This document shows, one piece after another, positions 42,900 through 52,454 of a DNA stretch of 64,000 nucleotides. The notes under the pieces were generated by a model, which was not told the origin of the DNA, ran no database searches, and saw only the letters and a list, made by a program, of their open reading frames with translations. Each line of letters opens with the position of its first letter. Within the stretch, counting starts at the first letter, position 1. Origin of the DNA: Lachnospiraceae bacterium G41. GTDB lineage: Bacteria; Bacillota; Clostridia; Lachnospirales; Lachnospiraceae. Location of the stretch: NCBI GenBank assembly GCA_900100245.1, contig FNEU01000007.1, positions 94,758-158,757 of the forward strand, in the 5' to 3' direction. Both the position numbers and the translations under genes were made by a program.

Positions 42900-44441
42900 A
42901 TGGCACAGATAAAGGTTAATGATGTCACGTTTTCTTACGAGGGCAGCTTTGACGATGTCCTAAAAGACGTGAACTATAATATTGATACAGACTGGAAACT
43001 CGGCCTCATCGGAAGAAACGGTAAAGGCAAAACGACTCTTTTAAATCTTCTGATGGGAAGATACGAATGCAACAAGGGAAGCATTTCTTCAAGCACGAGA
43101 TTTGACTATTTCCCTTATGAAATAAGCGAAGACGACCTAAATAAAACGGCGGACGAACTGACAGGCAAATGGAAGCCCGAGGCGGAATCCTGGCAGATAC
43201 TTATTCAAATGAACCAAATCGGAATGGATGCGGAATGTCTTTACAGACCGCTTAAAACATTAAGCTTCGGCGAACGAACGAGAGTAATGCTTGCAGTTCT
43301 TTTCGCGGTTGAAGGCGAGTTTCTTTTAATCGATGAGCCCACAAACCATTTGGATATCGAGGCGAGAGAGGCAGTAAAAAATTATTTATCCAAAAAGAAA
43401 GGTTTTATCCTGGTTTCGCATGACAGAGATTTGCTTGATGCGGTTTGCGACCACGTGCTCGTTTTAAACCGTCAGACAATCGAGGTTCAGACAGGCAACT
43501 TTTCTTCATGGTGGGAAAACAAAGAAAAGGCGGATGCTTTTGCAAAGGCCGAGAATGAAAAACACCTAAAAGAAATAAACAAGCTTAAGGTTGCGGCTGA
43601 CCGTGCAGAAAGATGGGCCGATAAAAATGAGGCCACAAAAATCGGTTTTAATCCCATAAAAGAGCACGACAGATTCATGGATACAAGAGCTTATATCGGA
43701 GCCAAAACCAAAAAGATGCAGTCGAGAGTTAAAAACTTCGAAGGACGAATCGACAGGGAAATCGAAGAAAAAGAAGGCTTGCTTCAGGATATTGAAAAAG
43801 ATATAAGACTTAAAGTAATGCCGCTTAAACATCACAAGGATGTGCTTATTCTGGCAAAGGATTTATCCCTTCAGTATGCGGATGCCGAAAAGCCGCTTTT
43901 TGAAAACATGAGATTTCAGATTAGGCAGGGCGACAGAGTGGTTTTAAAAGGCGAAAACGGATGCGGCAAGAGCAGTATCATAAAAGCCATTCTCGGGAAG
44001 GCAGCATATGAAGAAAACATACCGGGATGCGAAAACCTCATCGTTAACGGAACGCTTGATGTGGCTTCGGGACTTAAAATTTCCTACATCAATCAGGACA
44101 CTTCATTCTTAAACGGTAACCTGAAGGATTACTGCAAGGTACATAATTTTGACGAAAGTCTTTTCCTTGCAATATTAAGCCAGCTGGATTTTTCGGCAGT
44201 TCAGTTTACCAAAAACATGGAAGAGTTTTCCGAAGGGCAGAAGAAAAAAGTGCTTATAGCATCAAGCCTTATAACAAGCGCACACCTTTATATCTGGGAT
44301 GAGCCGCTTAACTACATTGACGTTTTTTCGAGAATGCAGATCGAAAAACTAATTTTGGAGTTTAAGCCGACCATGCTCATAGTCGAGCACGACGTTCGTT
44401 TTCAGGAAAAGGTTGCAACGGACATAGTAGAGTTTAATTGA
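42900..44441 (+). CDS. ABC-F ribosomal protection protein, Lsa-like
   Basis: 513 residues from ATG 42900 with GGAGGTG before it; GTG 42891 is unlikely. Two nucleotide-binding domains without membrane segments: GRNGKGKTT, LSFGERTR and LLIDEPTNHLD in the first; GENGCGKSS, FSEGQKKKV and YIWDEPLNYID in the second, joined by a charged linker near residues 195-300. The start DTDWKLGLIGRNGKGKTTLL is close to Lsa proteins, which remove lincosamides, streptogramin A and pleuromutilins from the ribosome. The attenuator leader supports drug-induced expression. Confidence 0.88.
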   Translation: MAQIKVNDVTFSYEGSFDDVLKDVNYNIDTDWKLGLIGRNGKGKTTLLNLLMGRYECNKGSISSSTRFDYFPYEISEDDLNKTADELTGKWKPEAESWQILIQMNQIGMDAECLYRPLKTLSFGERTRVMLAVLFAVEGEFLLIDEPTNHLDIEAREAVKNYLSKKKGFILVSHDRDLLDAVCDHVLVLNRQTIEVQTGNFSSWWENKEKADAFAKAENEKHLKEINKLKVAADRAERWADKNEATKIGFNPIKEHDRFMDTRAYIGAKTKKMQSRVKNFEGRIDREIEEKEGLLQDIEKDIRLKVMPLKHHKDVLILAKDLSLQYADAEKPLFENMRFQIRQGDRVVLKGENGCGKSSIIKAILGKAAYEENIPGCENLIVNGTLDVASGLKISYINQDTSFLNGNLKDYCKVHNFDESLFLAILSQLDFSAVQFTKNMEEFSEGQKKKVLIASSLITSAHLYIWDEPLNYIDVFSRMQIEKLILEFKPTMLIVEHDVRFQEKVATDIVEFN

Positions 44442-44455
44442 GAAAGGATTATTTT

Positions 44456-44520
44456 ATGAGGAAAAGATATGTATTAGCTCAGTAGTCTGAGCTTAAATAA
44501 AAATGAATAGCTAAGCTCAG
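44456..44520 (+). promoter_or_regulatory. Leader peptide MRKRYVLAQ and translational attenuator of DUF1062 gene
   Basis: A reading frame at 44456-44485 (GAAAGGA site ten bases before) encodes MRKRYVLAQ. It contains Arg-Lys-Arg, the R/K-X-R/K type that stalls ribosomes with macrolides. AGCTCAG (44476-44482), at the end of the frame, pairs with CTGAGCT (44487-44493). That central arm extended, CTGAGCTTA (44487-44495), can instead pair with TAAGCTCAG (44512-44520). The three mutually exclusive segments are the design of Erm-type attenuators. Confidence 0.6.
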
Positions 44521-44553
44521 ATGAATCCCCAAAGAAATATAAGGAGGATAAAA

Positions 44554-44847
44554 ATGAGCTTAATGCAGCATGTATATCATAAATGCGGAGGATGCGGTAA
44601 AAAACAGGAGTTTATAAACTCAGGGAAATTCAGGGTAAATGCAAACGGAAACAAGGTCGATGTGTGGCTTATTTACCGATGCAAGAAATGCAAACATTCA
44701 TGGAATCTCACGATTTATGAAAGAACAAAGCCCGGCAGAATTCCAGCTGATTTGTATGAACTCTTTCTTGAAAATGACGAAGAGACCGCATTAAGATACG
44801 GAAATGATATGGAATTTCTAAAGCGAAACAATGCTGAATTAAAATAA
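44554..44847 (+). CDS. Short DUF1062 zinc-ribbon protein
   Basis: 97 residues from ATG 44554, which has AAGGAGG seven bases upstream; the frame opens earlier at 44521 without a site. A zinc ribbon is formed by KCGGCGKK and RCKKCKH, followed by a WNLTIYERTKPGRIP block characteristic of DUF1062. I recall family members being about twice this length, so this may be a short form; it ends right before a terminator and shows no frameshift. The gene lies downstream of the ABC-F gene behind an attenuator-like leader, so a role in antibiotic response is possible. Confidence 0.65.
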   Translation: MSLMQHVYHKCGGCGKKQEFINSGKFRVNANGNKVDVWLIYRCKKCKHSWNLTIYERTKPGRIPADLYELFLENDEETALRYGNDMEFLKRNNAELK

Positions 44848-44852
44848 ACTGA

Positions 44853-44884
44853 CGCTCCCATAGAAATTTGGGAGCGCTTTCTAT
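44853..44884 (+). terminator. Terminator of ABC-F/DUF1062 operon
   Basis: CGCTCCCA (44853-44860) pairs with TGGGAGCG (44869-44876), followed by CTTTCTATT. Confidence 0.75.
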
Positions 44885-44960
44885 TAAAGACAGTTTGCAA
44901 AAGTTAAAAACTTTGCTAAATTATATATGGTAAAAAAACCAAAGTCAAAGGAAGAAAGAA

Positions 44961-45443
44961 ATGAAAAAAGAAGAAAAAACAAACGTAATGAGAGTGCTTG
45001 ACGCAAAGAAGATCTCATACGAAAGCCATACATACGAGCCTGATGCTACACTTACGGGCGAAGAAATCGCAGCAATTTTAAACGAGGATTCCGCAAAAGT
45101 TTTTAAGACATTAGTCACTCAGGGGAAGAGCAACACATATTATGTTTTCGTTGTTCCCGTAAAAGAAGAACTCGATCTAAAAAAGGCCGCAAAGGCAGCA
45201 GGCGAGAAGTCAATTGACATGATAAAACAGAAGGAACTGCTTCCGCTTACGGGCTATGTTCACGGCGGCTGCTCTCCTATCGGAATGAAAAAACAGTTTA
45301 AAACTTTTATTCATGAAACCGCGCCCTCATATGAAAAAATATATGTCAGCGCAGGCAGAGTCGGAGCTCAGATTGAGCTTTCACCCGCAGATTTAATATC
45401 GGTCACACGAAGCGTTACCGCAGATATTATCGTAAATGTTTAA
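44961..45443 (+). CDS. ybaK: Cys-tRNA(Pro)/Cys-tRNA(Cys) deacylase
   Basis: 160 residues of the YbaK/EbsC family. DEDS-type motif appears as LNEDSAKVFKTLVTQGK, VHGGCSPIGMKKQFKT is the conserved glycine-rich block and ISVTRSVTADI ends the fold. These enzymes hydrolyse mischarged Cys-tRNA(Pro) to keep translation accurate. Monocistronic, with AAAGGAAG before the ATG. It is followed by the T-box leader of the trp operon. Confidence 0.9.
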   Translation: MKKEEKTNVMRVLDAKKISYESHTYEPDATLTGEEIAAILNEDSAKVFKTLVTQGKSNTYYVFVVPVKEELDLKKAAKAAGEKSIDMIKQKELLPLTGYVHGGCSPIGMKKQFKTFIHETAPSYEKIYVSAGRVGAQIELSPADLISVTRSVTADIIVNV

Positions 45444-45451
45444 AAAAGTTG

Positions 45452-45768
45452 TTGACTTGCTTTTTTCCGTGTGATATTCTTTTTTCAAATTTAAGAGATT
45501 AAACCGTTGAAGCGGAGATAACGGCAATGATGCCCCTACAGAGAATCCGGGATGCTGAGATCCGGGTACGAAACAAATTGTCAAATGGACCGCTGAGGGC
45601 GCAGTGAAATGAATTTTCAAAGTATTCTGCGACGTAAGGCAGACGTAATTTGCCGGAGATATGAAGGTATCTCGCTAAGCGCACGAGTCAAATCGTGAAT
45701 CAAGGTGGCACCGCGGATAGTATATTCGTCCTTGACAGAATCAGACAGATTTTGTCAGGGACTTTTTT
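45452..45768 (+). promoter_or_regulatory. Tryptophan T-box riboswitch with promoter and terminator
   Basis: A promoter, TTGACT (45452-45457), 17 bases, TATTCT (45475-45480), starts the leader. Stem I runs from about 45492 and its specifier region contains TGG at 45586-45588, the tryptophan codon. The T-box core AAGGTGGCACCGCG is at 45702-45715. The terminator is GTCCTTGACA (45728-45737) pairing with TGTCAGGGAC (45753-45762) and a T run. Uncharged tRNA(Trp) would bind specifier and T-box and prevent termination into trpE. The 97 bases between the terminator and trpE show nothing else. Confidence 0.92.
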
Positions 45769-45865
45769 AATACAATTTACTTTTTCCTCCTTAAAACCGG
45801 TAAATAATCGTAAAAGTCCCTGCAAAAACTTATAAACGTTAACAAGAGAATGAAAAGGAGTTTGC

Positions 45866-47332
45866 ATGAAAATCTTACCGTCTTTGGAAGAAGTTAAAAA
45901 AATCGCCGAAACAGGCAAATACAACGTTTTGCCCGTAAGCACCGAAATCCTCTCGGATTTCACAACGCCGATTGAGACTATGAAGATCTTAAAAAACGTT
46001 TCGACACACTGCTACATGCTTGAGTCGGCACAGGCGAACGACCGATGGGGCAGATACACATTTTTAGGCTTTGATCCGAAGATGGAAATCACCTGTATCG
46101 ACGGTAACTTAAAAGCAGGCAATCTTAACATAAAGACAGAAAATCCTTCTATCCAGCTTCGCCAGATTTTATCCGAATACAAGAGCCCGAGATTCGATTA
46201 TCTCCCTTCATTCACCGGCGGACTCGTAGGATATTTTTCATACGATTACTTAAACTACAGCGAACCGAGTGTAAAAAGCGACGTTACCGACACCGAGGAA
46301 TTCAAAGATGTCGATTTGATGCTTTTTGACAAAGTAATCGCATTTGACAATATGAAGCAGAAAATCATCCTCATCGTAAACATGCCCCTAAAAGACATCG
46401 AAGTCGGCTATAACAAAGCGGTGATGGAATTAAACCAGCTTAAATCTCTTTTACGAAACGGCGAAAAGAAAGAAGAGCCGGCCGGAAAACTGCTTGGCGA
46501 AGTTACACCTCTCTTTAATAAAGAAGAGTTCTGCGAAATGGTTGAAAAGGCAAAGCATTATATCCATGAAGGCGACATCTTCCAGATAGTGCTTTCGAAC
46601 CGCCTAAGCGCACCCTTCGAAGGAAGCCTCCTAAACACCTACAGGATGCTTAGAACCATCAATCCTTCGCCCTACATGTTTTACTTCTCAGGAACCGATG
46701 TGGAAGTTGCGGGTGCATCGCCCGAAACCCTCGTAAAACTTGAAAACGGCGTGCTTCACACCTTCCCCCTCGCAGGCACGAGATGGAGAGGAAAGACCGA
46801 AGAAGAGGATTTGGCCCTTGAAGAAGAGCTCCTAAAAGATGAAAAAGAACTCGCAGAACACAATATGCTCGTGGATTTAGGAAGAAACGATCTTGGCAAG
46901 ATAAGTAAATTCGGAAGCGTATTCGTGGAAAAGATAAGAAGCGTGGTTCGTTTCTCACATGTAATGCACATAGGCTCCACGGTTTGCGGAAAGATAAGAG
47001 ATGACAAGGATGCACTTGATGCGATAGAAGCGGTGCTTCCCGCAGGAACACTTTCCGGAGCACCCAAAATTAGGGCCTGCAAGCTAATTGGAGAGCTTGA
47101 AAACAACAAGCGCGGCATCTACGGCGGAGCAATCGGATATATAGATTTTACGGGTAACATGGATACCTGCATCGCAATCAGAATCGCTTACAAAAAGAAC
47201 GGAAAAGTATTCGTTCGAAGCGGAGCAGGAATCGTGGCCGACTCGGTACCCGAGTCCGAATATACAGAGTGCTTAAACAAAGCAAGAGCATCTCTCACGG
47301 CACTTGAAAATGCAGAGGAAGCGGATATCTGA
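45866..47332 (+). CDS. trpE: Anthranilate synthase component I
   Basis: 488 residues, first gene of the trp operon, behind the T-box. MLESAQANDRWGRYTF near residue 50 is the tryptophan feedback-binding segment. The chorismate-binding domain has GDIFQIVLSNRLSAPF, FPLAGTRWRG and the C-terminal GGAIGYIDFTGNMDTCIAIR and FVRSGAGIVADS, all conserved. It makes anthranilate from chorismate with ammonia delivered by TrpG. The AAGGAG site is seven bases before ATG. Confidence 0.97.
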   Translation: MKILPSLEEVKKIAETGKYNVLPVSTEILSDFTTPIETMKILKNVSTHCYMLESAQANDRWGRYTFLGFDPKMEITCIDGNLKAGNLNIKTENPSIQLRQILSEYKSPRFDYLPSFTGGLVGYFSYDYLNYSEPSVKSDVTDTEEFKDVDLMLFDKVIAFDNMKQKIILIVNMPLKDIEVGYNKAVMELNQLKSLLRNGEKKEEPAGKLLGEVTPLFNKEEFCEMVEKAKHYIHEGDIFQIVLSNRLSAPFEGSLLNTYRMLRTINPSPYMFYFSGTDVEVAGASPETLVKLENGVLHTFPLAGTRWRGKTEEEDLALEEELLKDEKELAEHNMLVDLGRNDLGKISKFGSVFVEKIRSVVRFSHVMHIGSTVCGKIRDDKDALDAIEAVLPAGTLSGAPKIRACKLIGELENNKRGIYGGAIGYIDFTGNMDTCIAIRIAYKKNGKVFVRSGAGIVADSVPESEYTECLNKARASLTALENAEEADI

Positions 47333-47345
47333 CAAGGAGAGAAAA

Positions 47346-47915
47346 ATGATTTTACTGATAGATAACTACGACAGCTTTTCATACAATCTTTATCAGCTGA
47401 TAGGCGAGATTAATCCCGACATCAAAGTGATAAGAAACGATGAAATGACCGTCGAAGAAATAAAAGAATTAAACCCCGAGAGAATAATCGTATCTCCCGG
47501 ACCCGGAAGACCCGAAGACGCAGGCATTATTATAGAAGCAATCCAAACTTTGGGAAAAGACATTCCGATATTGGGTGTCTGCCTCGGACATCAGGCCATT
47601 TGTGCAGCGTTCGGTGCAACGGTTACCTACGCATCAAAACTGATGCATGGCAAACAGTCCGATGCCACTTTCGATAAGGACTGTCCTTTGTTTAAAGGAT
47701 GCCCCGAAGTTGCACCGGTTGCAAGATATCACTCCTTAGCAGCAGACGAAAAGACCATTCCCGACTGCCTTAAGGTTACAGCCAAAACAGCGGACGGAGA
47801 AATCATGGGAGTAATGCATAAGGAATACCCGATATACGGAGTGCAGTTCCATCCCGAGTCGATACTTACACCCGACGGAAAACAGATGCTTGAGAATTTT
47901 TTAAAACTGTCATAA
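47346..47915 (+). CDS. trpG: Anthranilate synthase glutamine amidotransferase component
   Basis: 189 residues from ATG 47346; an earlier in-frame start lies within trpE. Class I glutamine amidotransferase with VSPGPGRPED, catalytic Cys in LGVCLGHQAI and His-Glu in YGVQFHPESI. It supplies ammonia to TrpE. It is a separate protein, not fused to TrpD as in enteric bacteria. Confidence 0.96.
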   Translation: MILLIDNYDSFSYNLYQLIGEINPDIKVIRNDEMTVEEIKELNPERIIVSPGPGRPEDAGIIIEAIQTLGKDIPILGVCLGHQAICAAFGATVTYASKLMHGKQSDATFDKDCPLFKGCPEVAPVARYHSLAADEKTIPDCLKVTAKTADGEIMGVMHKEYPIYGVQFHPESILTPDGKQMLENFLKLS

Positions 47916-47943
47916 AAGAAATGAATAAACGGAGGAAATAAAA

Positions 47944-48972
47944 ATGATTAAAGAAGCAATCGTAAAAATCGTAAACAAAGAAGACTTAACTTATGATGAA
48001 GCTTACAGCGTAATGAATGAGATTATGAGCGGCGAGACAAGCGCTACCCAGAATGCGGCTTTTCTTGCAGCACTTTCAACCAAGAGTGCCAAGGCAGAGA
48101 CAACCGATGAAATCGCAGGCTGTGCAGCAGCCATGAGAGATCATGCTACCAAGGTTGAGACCGGAATGGATATTTTTGAAATAGTCGGAACCGGCGGAGA
48201 CAAGGCAGGAAGCTTTAACATTTCAACAACTTCGGCTCTCGTTGCAGCAGCAGGCGGAATGAAAGTAGCCAAGCACGGCAACCGCGCAGCTTCATCCATG
48301 TGCGGTACGGCTGACTGTCTCGAAGCACTCGGAGTTAATATCTCACAGAGCCCTGCAAGATGTATCGAACTTTTAAACGAAGTCGGAATGTGCTTCTTCT
48401 TCGCACAAAAATATCATTCATCCATGAAGTATGTAGGCCCCATCCGCAAGGAACTCGGCTTCAGAACAGTATTTAATATTTTAGGACCGCTTACAAACCC
48501 CGGCTCACCCAAGATGCAGCTGCTCGGCGTATATGATGAATATCTCGTAGAGCCCTTAGCACAGGTACTTGTTAACCTTGGTGTTAAGCGCGGAATGGTT
48601 GTATACGGAATGGATAAGCTCGATGAAATCTCCATGAGCTCACCCACCAAGATATGCGAGATTAACGACGGATGGTATAAAACTTACACAATCACACCTG
48701 AAGATTTCGGATTTAACAGATGTGACAAGGAAGAATTAAAGGGAGGAACACCCGAAGAAAATGCCAAGATTACACTCGGAATCTTAAACGGCGATAAGGG
48801 TGCCAAGAGAGATGCGGTTCTTTTAAACGCAGGCGCATCACTTTACATCGGCGGTAAGGCTGCAAGTTTTAAAGAAGGTGTGGCTCTTGCGGCAGAACTT
48901 ATTGACTCAGGTAAAGCACTCGAAGTATTAAACAAATTCATCGAGGTCAGCAACCGTCCCGAAGCAGAATAG
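47944..48972 (+). CDS. trpD: Anthranilate phosphoribosyltransferase
   Basis: 342 residues. [14 protein letters not shown] near residue 80 is the phosphoribosyl-pyrophosphate loop, [15 protein letters not shown] the anthranilate loop, and [20 protein letters not shown] the conserved helix. It transfers a phosphoribosyl group to anthranilate. ACGGAGG precedes the ATG. After its stop lies a GGTGCCTGGC repeat that separates it from trpC by 55 bases. Confidence 0.96.
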   Translation: MIKEAIVKIVNKEDLTYDEAYSVMNEIMSGETSATQNAAFLAALSTKSAKAETTDEIAGCAAAMRDHATKVETGMDIFEIVGTGGDKAGSFNISTTSALVAAAGGMKVAKHGNRAASSMCGTADCLEALGVNISQSPARCIELLNEVGMCFFFAQKYHSSMKYVGPIRKELGFRTVFNILGPLTNPGSPKMQLLGVYDEYLVEPLAQVLVNLGVKRGMVVYGMDKLDEISMSSPTKICEINDGWYKTYTITPEDFGFNRCDKEELKGGTPEENAKITLGILNGDKGAKRDAVLLNAGASLYIGGKAASFKEGVALAAELIDSGKALEVLNKFIEVSNRPEAE

Positions 48973-48974
48973 AA

Positions 48975-49016
48975 ATAAAAATGGTGCCTGGCACACTTAG
49001 TTTGCCTGGCTCCATA
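48975..49016. repeat. Interspersed GGTGCCTGGC element inside trp operon, copy 2
   Basis: ATAAAAATGGTGCCTGGC at 48975-48992 is identical to 12314-12331; TGCCTGGCTCC follows at 49003-49013. It lies between trpD and trpC, the only sizeable gap in the operon. Confidence 0.6.
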
Positions 49017-49027
49017 GAGGATAAAAA

Positions 49028-49816
49028 ATGAGTGAAACAATCTTAGACAAACTTGCAGCGTATGCGGTCGAGAGAACAGAAGCAGCTAAAAGTCGTGTCA
49101 ACACGACTGAAATAAAAAAGATGGCTTTCGATATGGAAAAAGGCAGTTTTTCTTTTGAAAAAGCTCTTAAAAAAGACGACCTGGCTTTTATCCTTGAATG
49201 TAAAAAAGCCTCTCCCTCCAAAGGCCTCATCGCTCCGGATTTTCCCTATCTTAAAATAGCAAAGGAATACGAAGCGGCAGGCGCCGACTGCATATCGGTA
49301 CTTACCGAGCCTAAATGGTTTTTAGGCAGCAACGAGTATTTAAAAGAAATTGCAAAAGAAGTATCTATACCGTGCTTAAGAAAAGATTTTACGGTAGACG
49401 AATATATGATTTACGAAGCCAAAACCCTCGGCGCATCTGCAGTACTTTTAATCTGCTCCATCCTTTCCAAAGGACAGATTGAAGAGTATTTGGGAATCTG
49501 CGATGACCTTGGAATTTCGGCCATTGTTGAAACACATGATGAAAAAGAAGTCGAAACGGCAGTTGATGCAAAGGCAAGAATAATCGGTGTTAACAACAGA
49601 AACTTAAAAGATTTCACGGTTGATTCTTCAAACAGCAGGAGACTACGCGAACTAATCCCTTCAGACAGAATCTTCGTATCGGAGAGCGGACTTAAGACTC
49701 CCGAAGATGTCGCAAACATAAGAAGAGCAGGCGCGGATGCGGTACTGATAGGAGAGACGGTAATGAGAGCGGCTGATAAGGCCGAGGCTCTTAAGAATTT
49801 AAGGAGTGCTTTATGA
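49028..49816 (+). CDS. trpC: Indole-3-glycerol phosphate synthase
   Basis: 262-residue TIM barrel. [15 protein letters not shown] near residue 55 contains the catalytic Lys and Glu positions, [12 protein letters not shown] and [16 protein letters not shown] follow, and VNNRNLKDF then [11 protein letters not shown] and [11 protein letters not shown] end the barrel. It closes the indole ring. Its stop overlaps the start of the trpFB gene by four bases. Confidence 0.96.
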   Translation: MSETILDKLAAYAVERTEAAKSRVNTTEIKKMAFDMEKGSFSFEKALKKDDLAFILECKKASPSKGLIAPDFPYLKIAKEYEAAGADCISVLTEPKWFLGSNEYLKEIAKEVSIPCLRKDFTVDEYMIYEAKTLGASAVLLICSILSKGQIEEYLGICDDLGISAIVETHDEKEVETAVDAKARIIGVNNRNLKDFTVDSSNSRRLRELIPSDRIFVSESGLKTPEDVANIRRAGADAVLIGETVMRAADKAEALKNLRSAL

Positions 49817-51627
49817 CAAAGATAAAGCTTTGCGGACTCACGCGTCCGGAAGATATCGAATGCGCCAACAGTTTAAAGCCTGATTTTATCGGATTTGTCT
49901 TTTATAAAAAAAGCAGCAGATATGTTGATTTTGAAAAAGCGGCAGAGCTTAAAAAACTATTAAGTCCCGAGATAAAGGCAGTCGGAGTTTTCATTGACGA
50001 AGACATTAGAGACGTAGCGTATCTTTTAGAAGAAGGAATCATCGATATCGCGCAGCTTCACGGAAGAGAGGACGAAGGGTATATATCAAAGTTAAGAAGC
50101 CTTACGGGCAAGCCGATTATCAAGGCTTTCAGGATAAAAGGCAGTGAAGATGCCGCATTGGTAAACGCCTCGGGCGCCGATTACGTACTGCTTGATTCTG
50201 GCGCAGGCGACGGAAAACTTTTGGACAGAAATCTCATAAAAGACATAAAAAGACCTTACTTCCTCGCAGGAGGCCTTGATTACGAAAACGTAAAAGAGGC
50301 GATAGATGAAATAAATCCTTTTGCAGTCGATGTAAGTTCGGGAATCGAGACAGAAAAGAAAAAAGATCCCGACAAGATGATAAAGTTTGTAAAAACTGTA
50401 AGAGAAGAGTTTAAGAAAGGAAACACGATGAACAATAACGATTCAAATCCCGCAAGATTCGGTATTCACGGCGGACAGTACATTCCCGAGACCCTTATGA
50501 ATGCGGTTATCGAACTTGAAAAAGCATACAATCATTACAAAAACGATCCCGAATTCAACAGGGAACTGACTGAACTTTTAAATGAATACGCAGGCAGACC
50601 TTCAAGACTCTACTATGCGGAAAAGATGACCAAGGATTTGGGCGGTGCGAAGATTTATCTTAAAAGAGAAGATTTAAACCATACGGGCGCTCATAAAATA
50701 AACAACGTTCTCGGCCAGGCTCTCCTTGCAAAGAAAATGGGCAAGACCAGACTTATCGCAGAAACCGGCGCAGGCCAGCACGGTGTTGCAACCGCTACGG
50801 CAGCAGCACTTATGGGCATGGAATGTGTGGTATTTATGGGCGAGGAAGACACCAAGAGGCAAGCCTTAAACGTATACAGAATGAGGCTTTTAGGAGCAGA
50901 GGTAATTCCCGTAACCACAGGTACAGCCACACTTAAGGATGCGGTTTCGGAGGCCATGAGAGAGTGGACAAAGAGAATCGACGATACGCATTACTGCCTC
51001 GGTTCCGTAATGGGTCCTCATCCCTTCCCCACGATTGTTCGTGATTTCCAGGCTGTTATTTCAAAGGAAATAAAAGAGCAGATGCTTGAAAAAGAAGGAC
51101 GACTTCCCGATGCTGTTCTTGCATGTGTCGGTGGCGGTTCAAATGCAATCGGAACCTTTTATAATTTTATAAACGACAAAGAAGTAAGATTAATCGGCTG
51201 TGAGGCAGCAGGCAGAGGCGTTGATACATACGAAACGGCAGCTACGATCGCAACAGGCAAGCTTGGAATTTTCCACGGTATGAAATCATATTTCTGCCAG
51301 GACGAATACGGTCAGATTGCTCCGGTTTATTCAATCTCCGCAGGTCTTGATTATCCCGGCATCGGACCCGAGCACGCATATCTTCACGATATCGGAAGAG
51401 CTGAATATGTTCCCGTTACCGACGAAGAAGCTGTTCAGGCATTTGAATATCTTGCAAAGACCGAGGGCATTATTCCGGCTATCGAATCCGCGCATGCAAT
51501 TTCCTACGCTATGAAAATTGCACCGACCATGAGCAATGATCAGATAATAGTCATCACAGTTTCCGGTAGAGGCGACAAGGACTGTGCGGCAATTGCCCGT
51601 TACAGAGGGGAGGATATCAATGAGTAA
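49813..51627 (+). CDS. trpFB: Bifunctional phosphoribosylanthranilate isomerase / tryptophan synthase beta (TrpF-TrpB fusion)
   Basis: 604 residues in one uninterrupted frame. Residues 1-200 are TrpF: catalytic Cys7 in [10 protein letters not shown], ending AVDVSSGIE with its Asp. Residues 206-604 are a full Trp[15 protein letters not shown], pyridoxal phosphate Lys295 in [20 protein letters not shown] and SGRGDKD. No stop separates them; the linker is [14 protein letters not shown]. At the join a GAAAGGA lies before ATG 50428, so free TrpB could also be made. This fusion would couple two non-adjacent reactions of the pathway. Confidence 0.94.
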   Translation: MTKIKLCGLTRPEDIECANSLKPDFIGFVFYKKSSRYVDFEKAAELKKLLSPEIKAVGVFIDEDIRDVAYLLEEGIIDIAQLHGREDEGYISKLRSLTGKPIIKAFRIKGSEDAALVNASGADYVLLDSGAGDGKLLDRNLIKDIKRPYFLAGGLDYENVKEAIDEINPFAVDVSSGIETEKKKDPDKMIKFVKTVREEFKKGNTMNNNDSNPARFGIHGGQYIPETLMNAVIELEKAYNHYKNDPEFNRELTELLNEYAGRPSRLYYAEKMTKDLGGAKIYLKREDLNHTGAHKINNVLGQALLAKKMGKTRLIAETGAGQHGVATATAAALMGMECVVFMGEEDTKRQALNVYRMRLLGAEVIPVTTGTATLKDAVSEAMREWTKRIDDTHYCLGSVMGPHPFPTIVRDFQAVISKEIKEQMLEKEGRLPDAVLACVGGGSNAIGTFYNFINDKEVRLIGCEAAGRGVDTYETAATIATGKLGIFHGMKSYFCQDEYGQIAPVYSISAGLDYPGIGPEHAYLHDIGRAEYVPVTDEEAVQAFEYLAKTEGIIPAIESAHAISYAMKIAPTMSNDQIIVITVSGRGDKDCAAIARYRGEDINE

Positions 51628-52390
51628 TATTTATAAAGCATTCGAAAATAAAAAAGCATTTATTCCTTTTATCACATGCGGCGATCCGGACCTTGAGACC
51701 ACGGGTAAAATCGTTCGCGAAGTTGTTAAAAACGGCGCTTCCCTCGTGGAACTCGGCATTCCTTTTTCGGATCCTACCGCAGAAGGCCCCGTTATCCAGG
51801 GTGCAAACCTTCGCGCATTAAACGGCGGCGTTACGACGGATAAAATATTTGATTTTGTCAGAGAATTAAGAAAAGACGTTACGATTCCCATGGTATTTAT
51901 GACCTATGCGAATGTGGTATTTTCTTACGGTTCAGAGAAATTCATTAAGACATGTTCCGAAATCGGTATCGATGGAATCATTTTACCCGACCTTCCATTT
52001 GAAGAAAAAGAAGAGTTCTTACCCGATTGCCACAAATACGGAGTAGATTTAATTTCCTTAATCGCACCCACATCAAAGGACAGGGTTGCGATGATAGCAA
52101 AAGAGGCTGAAGGCTTTATTTATCTCGTTTCAAGCCTTGGAGTTACAGGTACGAGAACCGAAATCAACACAGACCTTGATTCAATCGTAAAAATCATCCG
52201 CGAGAATACAAATATTCCCTGCGCCATCGGTTTCGGAATTTCCACACCCGAGCAGGCAAAGAAAATGGCGGACATTTCAGACGGCGCAATCGTAGGTTCC
52301 GCCATCATAAAAATCATGGCAGAGTACGGCAAAGAATCTCCCGTTTATGTAGGAGAATATGTTAAGTCTATGACCGACGCATTAAAATAA
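51620..52390 (+). CDS. trpA: Tryptophan synthase alpha chain
   Basis: 256 residues from ATG 51620, preceded by GGGGAGG and overlapping the trpFB stop by eight bases. [12 protein letters not shown], the catalytic Glu in [10 protein letters not shown], Asp in [12 protein letters not shown] and [14 protein letters not shown] are conserved. It cleaves indole-glycerol phosphate and passes indole to TrpB. Last gene of the operon, followed by a strong terminator. Confidence 0.96.
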   Translation: MSNIYKAFENKKAFIPFITCGDPDLETTGKIVREVVKNGASLVELGIPFSDPTAEGPVIQGANLRALNGGVTTDKIFDFVRELRKDVTIPMVFMTYANVVFSYGSEKFIKTCSEIGIDGIILPDLPFEEKEEFLPDCHKYGVDLISLIAPTSKDRVAMIAKEAEGFIYLVSSLGVTGTRTEINTDLDSIVKIIRENTNIPCAIGFGISTPEQAKKMADISDGAIVGSAIIKIMAEYGKESPVYVGEYVKSMTDALK

Positions 52391-52405
52391 TATTAAAAGA
52401 ACAAT

Positions 52406-52443
52406 AAAAAGACCTGAAGAGTGATGTTTCTTCAGGTCTTTTT
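52406..52443. terminator. Bidirectional terminator between trpA and GH115 gene
   Basis: AAAAAGACCTGAAGA (52406-52420) pairs perfectly with TCTTCAGGTCTTTTT (52429-52443). The A and T runs make it work in both directions for the convergent genes. Confidence 0.93.
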
Positions 52444-52454
52444 CTATTTTATGA

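Noticed and set aside
42600..42900. Small RNA gene or riboswitch for a metabolite before the ABC-F gene
   Set aside because: No known aptamer pattern is visible; the short frame plus terminator and antiterminator fits ribosome-mediated attenuation better.
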